NCBI RefSeq assembly: GCF_001461035.1
Contig: NZ_LNAM01000112.1
Span: forward strand, 1 to 64,000
DNA length: 64,000 bases
Source of the DNA: Acetivibrio ethanolgignens
Lineage (GTDB): Bacteria; Bacillota; Clostridia; Lachnospirales; Lachnospiraceae
Direction: 5' to 3'
Shown: piece by piece, positions 61,701 to 64,000 of the stretch
Numbering within the stretch: the first letter of the stretch is position 1
Layout: every line of letters begins with the position of its first letter
Position numbers and translations under genes: made by a program
Notes under the pieces: model-generated
Seen by the model: the letters and a program-made list of their open reading frames with translations, nothing else
Databases searched by the model: none
What the model was told of the DNA's origin: nothing

Positions 61701-62382
61701 TGGTGCAGCAGTAATAGAACCACCAGGAGCAAGGTGGTATAATAGCTTTTCGCTTTGCCCGGCTCTTTATGAGGAAGAGGCGGTTATCAGTGCACCAGGA
61801 GCAGAAAGCTTCCGGGAGTGCGTTGTTATGATTCAAAATGGAATCCGTCTTTTAGATAAGGAAGGAAATCTGATTAAGACAACGGCTACTGAAGTAGGGG
61901 AAGAGCCGGACGCAGAGGATACCGGAGAAAAGGGCTATAATTACCGCTCGGAACGTTTTGCTAACCGGCTTAAACAGGATGACAGGATTTCAAAGGTATT
62001 TAGCAGCAGGGTGCATAAGGATCCAGCGACGCCAGTTTTCAAAGCCTACTCGGGTGAAAGAGTTATTTTCCGAACGATGATGCCTGCAGATAAGCCGAGA
62101 AATGTAAGCTTTGCAGTCCACGGTCATGTGTGGAGAGAGCAGCCAGGGGATGCCTATTCCCGAGAGATTCCGCTGCAGGGGGCTGTGAGTATTGGAAATA
62201 CCTATAATATGGAGCTAAAGGATGGAGCCTCCTGTCCGGGAGACTATCTCTACCGCTCCGGCAGTCTGAAGTGGGATGTAGAATCCGGTATGTGGGGAAT
62301 TTTCCGTGTACTGAAAAAAGGCTTTGGTTGTAAGTGCAAAAAAGCTTGTCAGAAAGCTGTAGAGAAAATAAAGAGAAGATAG
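58729..62382 (+). CDS. Six-cupredoxin-domain multicopper oxidase
   Basis: A 1217-residue protein of three repeats starting near residues 1, 447 and 829, each with a line like YNKYGDHDPNGLLYVL and two cupredoxin domains. The copper motifs are complete only once. HVFHLH (288-293, HxxHxH) and HCHLYPHFHEGM (341-352, type 1 plus trinuclear ligands) close repeat 1. HIH (550-552) and HDH (596-598) open repeat 2. Equivalent positions elsewhere have lost the histidines. The trinuclear centre should therefore lie between domains 2 and 3, not first and last as in laccases. No signal peptide; the tail is basic and Cys-rich (GCKCKKACQK). Role unknown: metal oxidation or a spore-coat oxidase are options. 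Confidence 0.88.
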   Translation: MELCCYPDLGKTRYYEIEAIEIPIVYNKYGDHDPNGLLYVLKKDADRVREGAIRNFSQEVPQPYEGVKPLVIRANVGDKIVVTFHHSLKRDLSIHVQGLAYDVQTSDGASVGFNRDSTTKNGIVYTWYAVREGVYLFSDMGDTRSSEEGTNVHGLFGAIIVEAAESKWLDPQTGEELESGLFADIYHPTKPAFREYAVFFHDELEIKNKDGEQPKDPHTGLPSATTAISYRSEPMRNREPLTDDHADTGEDISMSSWVYGDPAPPILRAYVGDPSKIRLIHGGVKETHVFHLHNHQWRLEGENPLSTIIDSISISPQECYTLDILHGAGSLNGMIGDAIFHCHLYPHFHEGMWTLWRIHDRLEEGDGELPDGTRIPPLMPLKDRMPPPKKEEEHPGYPNFINGTVGERPLQPPLGVLDMDGNPTNEPTELERANFVEGFEPGALYTDTCPCEVETKVFEIALVQAKLIYNRYGWNDPQGRFFVMKEELERHGGLEAYIQKVEAGKIRVEPLVIRANAGDCIEVRFTNLLPEYLEESPFQMRTLTDITGYHIHLVKFDTIVSDGAANGWNNIAGARKYETLIERFFANTELRTVFFHDHLFANVHQMHGVFGALIVEEAGATFHNIRNGKELKYGPRAVIRRKDGTSFREFALFVHDFSMLFDKKGRPLNPPEVPGSHDDPGVMGINYHSEPMRERLKCHDDPAYIFSSLVHGDPATPILETYPGDEIIIRLLDGAHEEQHAFNLTGLSWKKEPSDPASPDTASQTIGISEAFNIHITKGYAAGDYLYYFGGIDDAWLGLWGILRAYEKPKKCLKPLCKGRDRILPLPLCPAWDAVIRKYEVAAVQRDIRYNRYGDHDPNGLLFVPLKEAERALCDKDYQPKPLILRANAGEWIEVTLHNLFDPQKPIPYFDYPRVPLDCEHTPSVRVSLNPQFLSYDPVKDSGINVGYNNQEQTVGIGESKKYLWYADKEYGSCILQSFGDMRNHRYHGLFGAAVIEPPGARWYNSFSLCPALYEEEAVISAPGAESFRECVVMIQNGIRLLDKEGNLIKTTATEVGEEPDAEDTGEKGYNYRSERFANRLKQDDRISKVFSSRVHKDPATPVFKAYSGERVIFRTMMPADKPRNVSFAVHGHVWREQPGDAYSREIPLQGAVSIGNTYNMELKDGASCPGDYLYRSGSLKWDVESGMWGIFRVLKKGFGCKCKKACQKAVEKIKRR

Positions 62383-62393
62383 AACGAAAAAAT

Positions 62394-62438
62394 GCAAGGA
62401 GTGCCAGAAATTTCATAAGGTATTCCTTGCTTTTTTTA
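62394..62438 (+). terminator. Terminator after the multicopper oxidase
   Basis: Arms GCAAGGAGTGCC (62394-62405) and GGTATTCCTTGC (62419-62430), followed by seven Ts. Confidence 0.9.
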
Positions 62439-62467
62439 TTGAAAAAGGCTTGCTGATATGATATATT
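62439..62467 (+). promoter_or_regulatory. Sigma-A promoter of the last binding-protein gene
   Basis: TTGAAA (62439-62444), 17 bases, TATATT (62462-62467), about 49 bases before the start codon. Confidence 0.75.
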
Positions 62468-62515
62468 ACTACACAGGTGCAGTAATAGGCACTAGAGTAT
62501 AAGGAGGATGAGATT

Positions 62516-64000
62516 ATGAAAAAGAAACTTATCGCACTCGGTATGACTCTTGTAATGGGTCTTTCCGTAGCTGGATGTGGCTCTAAGGGCGAAGCACCAG
62601 TGCAGACACCAGCGGCTCAGACAGAAGCACCTGCTGAGGATGCTAAAAGAGAGCCAGCCGGACAGATTATCATTGGAAGTTCCAGTGAAACAAGCGGTGA
62701 TATTACACCATTCTGGTCAAATAGTAGCTCAGATTATGATGCTTACAAGATGGTTGACACTGGTGCTGACACTGTAATCATGACAAAAGATGAAGAATAT
62801 ATCTTTAATATGAATGTATTGGCAGAGGAGCCTCAGGAAACTGAAAATGAGGACGGCTCCAAAACCTACACCTACACAATTAAGGATGACTTAAAGTGGT
62901 CAAATGGTGAGCCGATTACTGCAGAGCAGTATGTATTTAAGGCATTGTTTTTAGGAAGTCCGGTTGTTGCTACAGATTTACAGGCAGGAAATGCTATTTT
63001 TGATGTACAGTATATTGATGGTATTGACGAATATATGGCAGGTGAGACGGATACCTTAAGAGGTATTCACCTGTTAGGAGATTATCAGTTCTCCTTAACA
63101 GTAAGAGCCGATAAGCTTCCATTCTTTTATGGAAGACATCTTGCAACGATAGGACCTATGTATATGCCAGGCTGGGTACCAGAGGATGTTGAGATTATAG
63201 AGACTGAAAATGGTGCTAAGTTCAATGACAAGTTTACAGCAGAGTATATTAAGGATACCGTAGAGGCTGAGAGATGGAATCCTACAGCTTCCTGCGGAGC
63301 GTATATGTTCGATAACTATGATAAGAGTGCTTACAGCTATACCTTAAAGGCAAATCCTAATTATGTAGGAAACTTTGAAGGATGTAAGGCTCAGATTGAG
63401 ACTGTTATCATTAAGTATACACCACAGGATACTATGATGGATGAGATTAAGACCGGCAGCGTTGACTATCTGCTGCAGACATCTGACGGCAAAGAAATCA
63501 ACGCAGGTCTTGATATGGTTGAAGTAGGTACTCATGACTACATCAGCTATCCTCGTAATGGTTATGGCCAGTTAATCTTTAAGTGTAATATAGGTCCTAC
63601 TCAGTTTACTGAGGTTCGTCAGGCAATTGCTTACTTACTTGACAGAAATGAGTTTGCAAAGACCTTTACCGGCGGTCATGGCGGTGTTGTAAATGGTATG
63701 TATGGAAACAGCCAGTGGATGGTGGAGGATGCAGCAGACCAGGTTGCAGAATTAAATGCATACAATTACAGCAAGGATGAGGCTGTTAAGGTTCTGGAGG
63801 AGGGTGGCTGGACCCTGGATAAGGATGGTAATCCATACAGTGGAACCGGTCTTCGTTACAAAGAGGTTGACGGAAAGCTTATGCCACTTTCTATCAAGTG
63901 GTGCTCTTCTGAGAACAACTCTGTATCTGACTTACTGGTCACCATGTTAGAGAAGAACCCTGATGTAGCAGAAGTAGGTATGGAAATCAACCAGAACGTA
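62516..64000 (+). CDS. Oligopeptide-type ABC substrate-binding lipoprotein (family 5), C-terminus outside window
   Basis: The frame runs from ATG 62516 (AAGGAGG upstream) for 495 codons to the window end without a stop. The signal peptide ends GLSVAGCGSKG, a lipobox. After a Gln/Ala/Glu linker come family 5 features: GSSSETSGDITPFWSNSSSD, TYTIKDDLKWSNGEPITAEQ, VRQAIAYLLDRNEF and YSKDEAVKVLEEGGW. It is an OppA/DppA-type protein distinct from that of the nan cluster. Permease and ATPase genes are expected to the right. A peptide ligand is most likely. Confidence 0.92.
   Translation, partial: MKKKLIALGMTLVMGLSVAGCGSKGEAPVQTPAAQTEAPAEDAKREPAGQIIIGSSSETSGDITPFWSNSSSDYDAYKMVDTGADTVIMTKDEEYIFNMNVLAEEPQETENEDGSKTYTYTIKDDLKWSNGEPITAEQYVFKALFLGSPVVATDLQAGNAIFDVQYIDGIDEYMAGETDTLRGIHLLGDYQFSLTVRADKLPFFYGRHLATIGPMYMPGWVPEDVEIIETENGAKFNDKFTAEYIKDTVEAERWNPTASCGAYMFDNYDKSAYSYTLKANPNYVGNFEGCKAQIETVIIKYTPQDTMMDEIKTGSVDYLLQTSDGKEINAGLDMVEVGTHDYISYPRNGYGQLIFKCNIGPTQFTEVRQAIAYLLDRNEFAKTFTGGHGGVVNGMYGNSQWMVEDAADQVAELNAYNYSKDEAVKVLEEGGWTLDKDGNPYSGTGLRYKEVDGKLMPLSIKWCSSENNSVSDLLVTMLEKNPDVAEVGMEINQNV

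Noticed and set aside
1-64000. CRISPR arrays, tRNA or rRNA genes
   Set aside because: No regularly spaced repeats and no recognisable tRNA or rRNA sequence were seen on either strand.

Overview
The window looks like the chromosome of a gut Lachnospiraceae-type Clostridia (Bacillota), with moderate G+C, strong AGGAGG ribosome-binding sites and sigma-A promoters. The Bacillota-style S10/spc ribosomal operon, zinc-type S14, the cdaA-cdaR pair and a sialic-acid cluster of the kind known from mucin-degrading Lachnospiraceae all support this. The species cannot be fixed from the sequence alone.

Layout. 1-2732: an IS66-family element, open at the left edge, whose right end has cut into another gene. 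3.1-3.4 kb: a type I toxin-antitoxin locus. 3.5-8.0 kb: VanZ-like protein, an XRE regulator, and two polysaccharide genes (a Wzz-like protein with a degenerate kinase-like tail, and a membrane 4,6-dehydratase). 8.4-27.8 kb: a large sialic-acid (nan) region made of two operons with near-identical regulated promoters. The first has a sugar ABC transporter, nanE and a secreted sialidase. The second has a Dpp/Sat-type ABC transporter, nanA, a YhcH/NanQ-type protein, two AXE1-family esterases, nanK, an RpiR regulator and nagA. Between them lie a nanA fragment, a nanE pseudogene and an ORF-less group II intron. Together the genes would release, import and degrade sialic acid to GlcN-6-P.

27.9-35.2 kb: two membrane proteins, cdaA/cdaR (c-di-AMP synthesis), an HPr-like protein, a methyltransferase, a membrane XRE regulator, and a decayed WYL/GNAT/GyrI patch. 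35.2-48.0 kb: rpsJ through rpmD, rplO, secY, adk, map and infA. The usual continuation (rpmJ-rpsM-rpsK-rpsD-rpoA-rplQ) is missing: a terminator follows infA and an accessory island begins.

48.0-57.7 kb: the island and the most interesting part of the window. It has a broken first module (truncated regulator fused to an ABC-transporter end, toxin-like debris, frameshifted MFS and HigB genes, a surviving antitoxin). A second, intact module has a double-HTH/TPR regulator of RRNPP character, a tail-to-tail 48-residue gene for a small exported peptide, a 24-bp-arm palindrome between that peptide gene and the next operon, a JAMM-protease/radical-SAM/SPASM fusion, a 43-residue Cys/Gly-rich RiPP precursor, and an ABC exporter that lacks a C39 peptidase. 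I read this as a peptide-signalled radical-SAM RiPP system in which the fused JAMM domain may supply the leader protease. Function is inferred, not shown.

57.8-62.4 kb: a duplicated-domain DUF2935 protein and a 1217-residue six-cupredoxin multicopper oxidase with an unusual order of copper motifs. 62.5 kb to the end: the start of an oligopeptide-type substrate-binding lipoprotein, open at the right edge.
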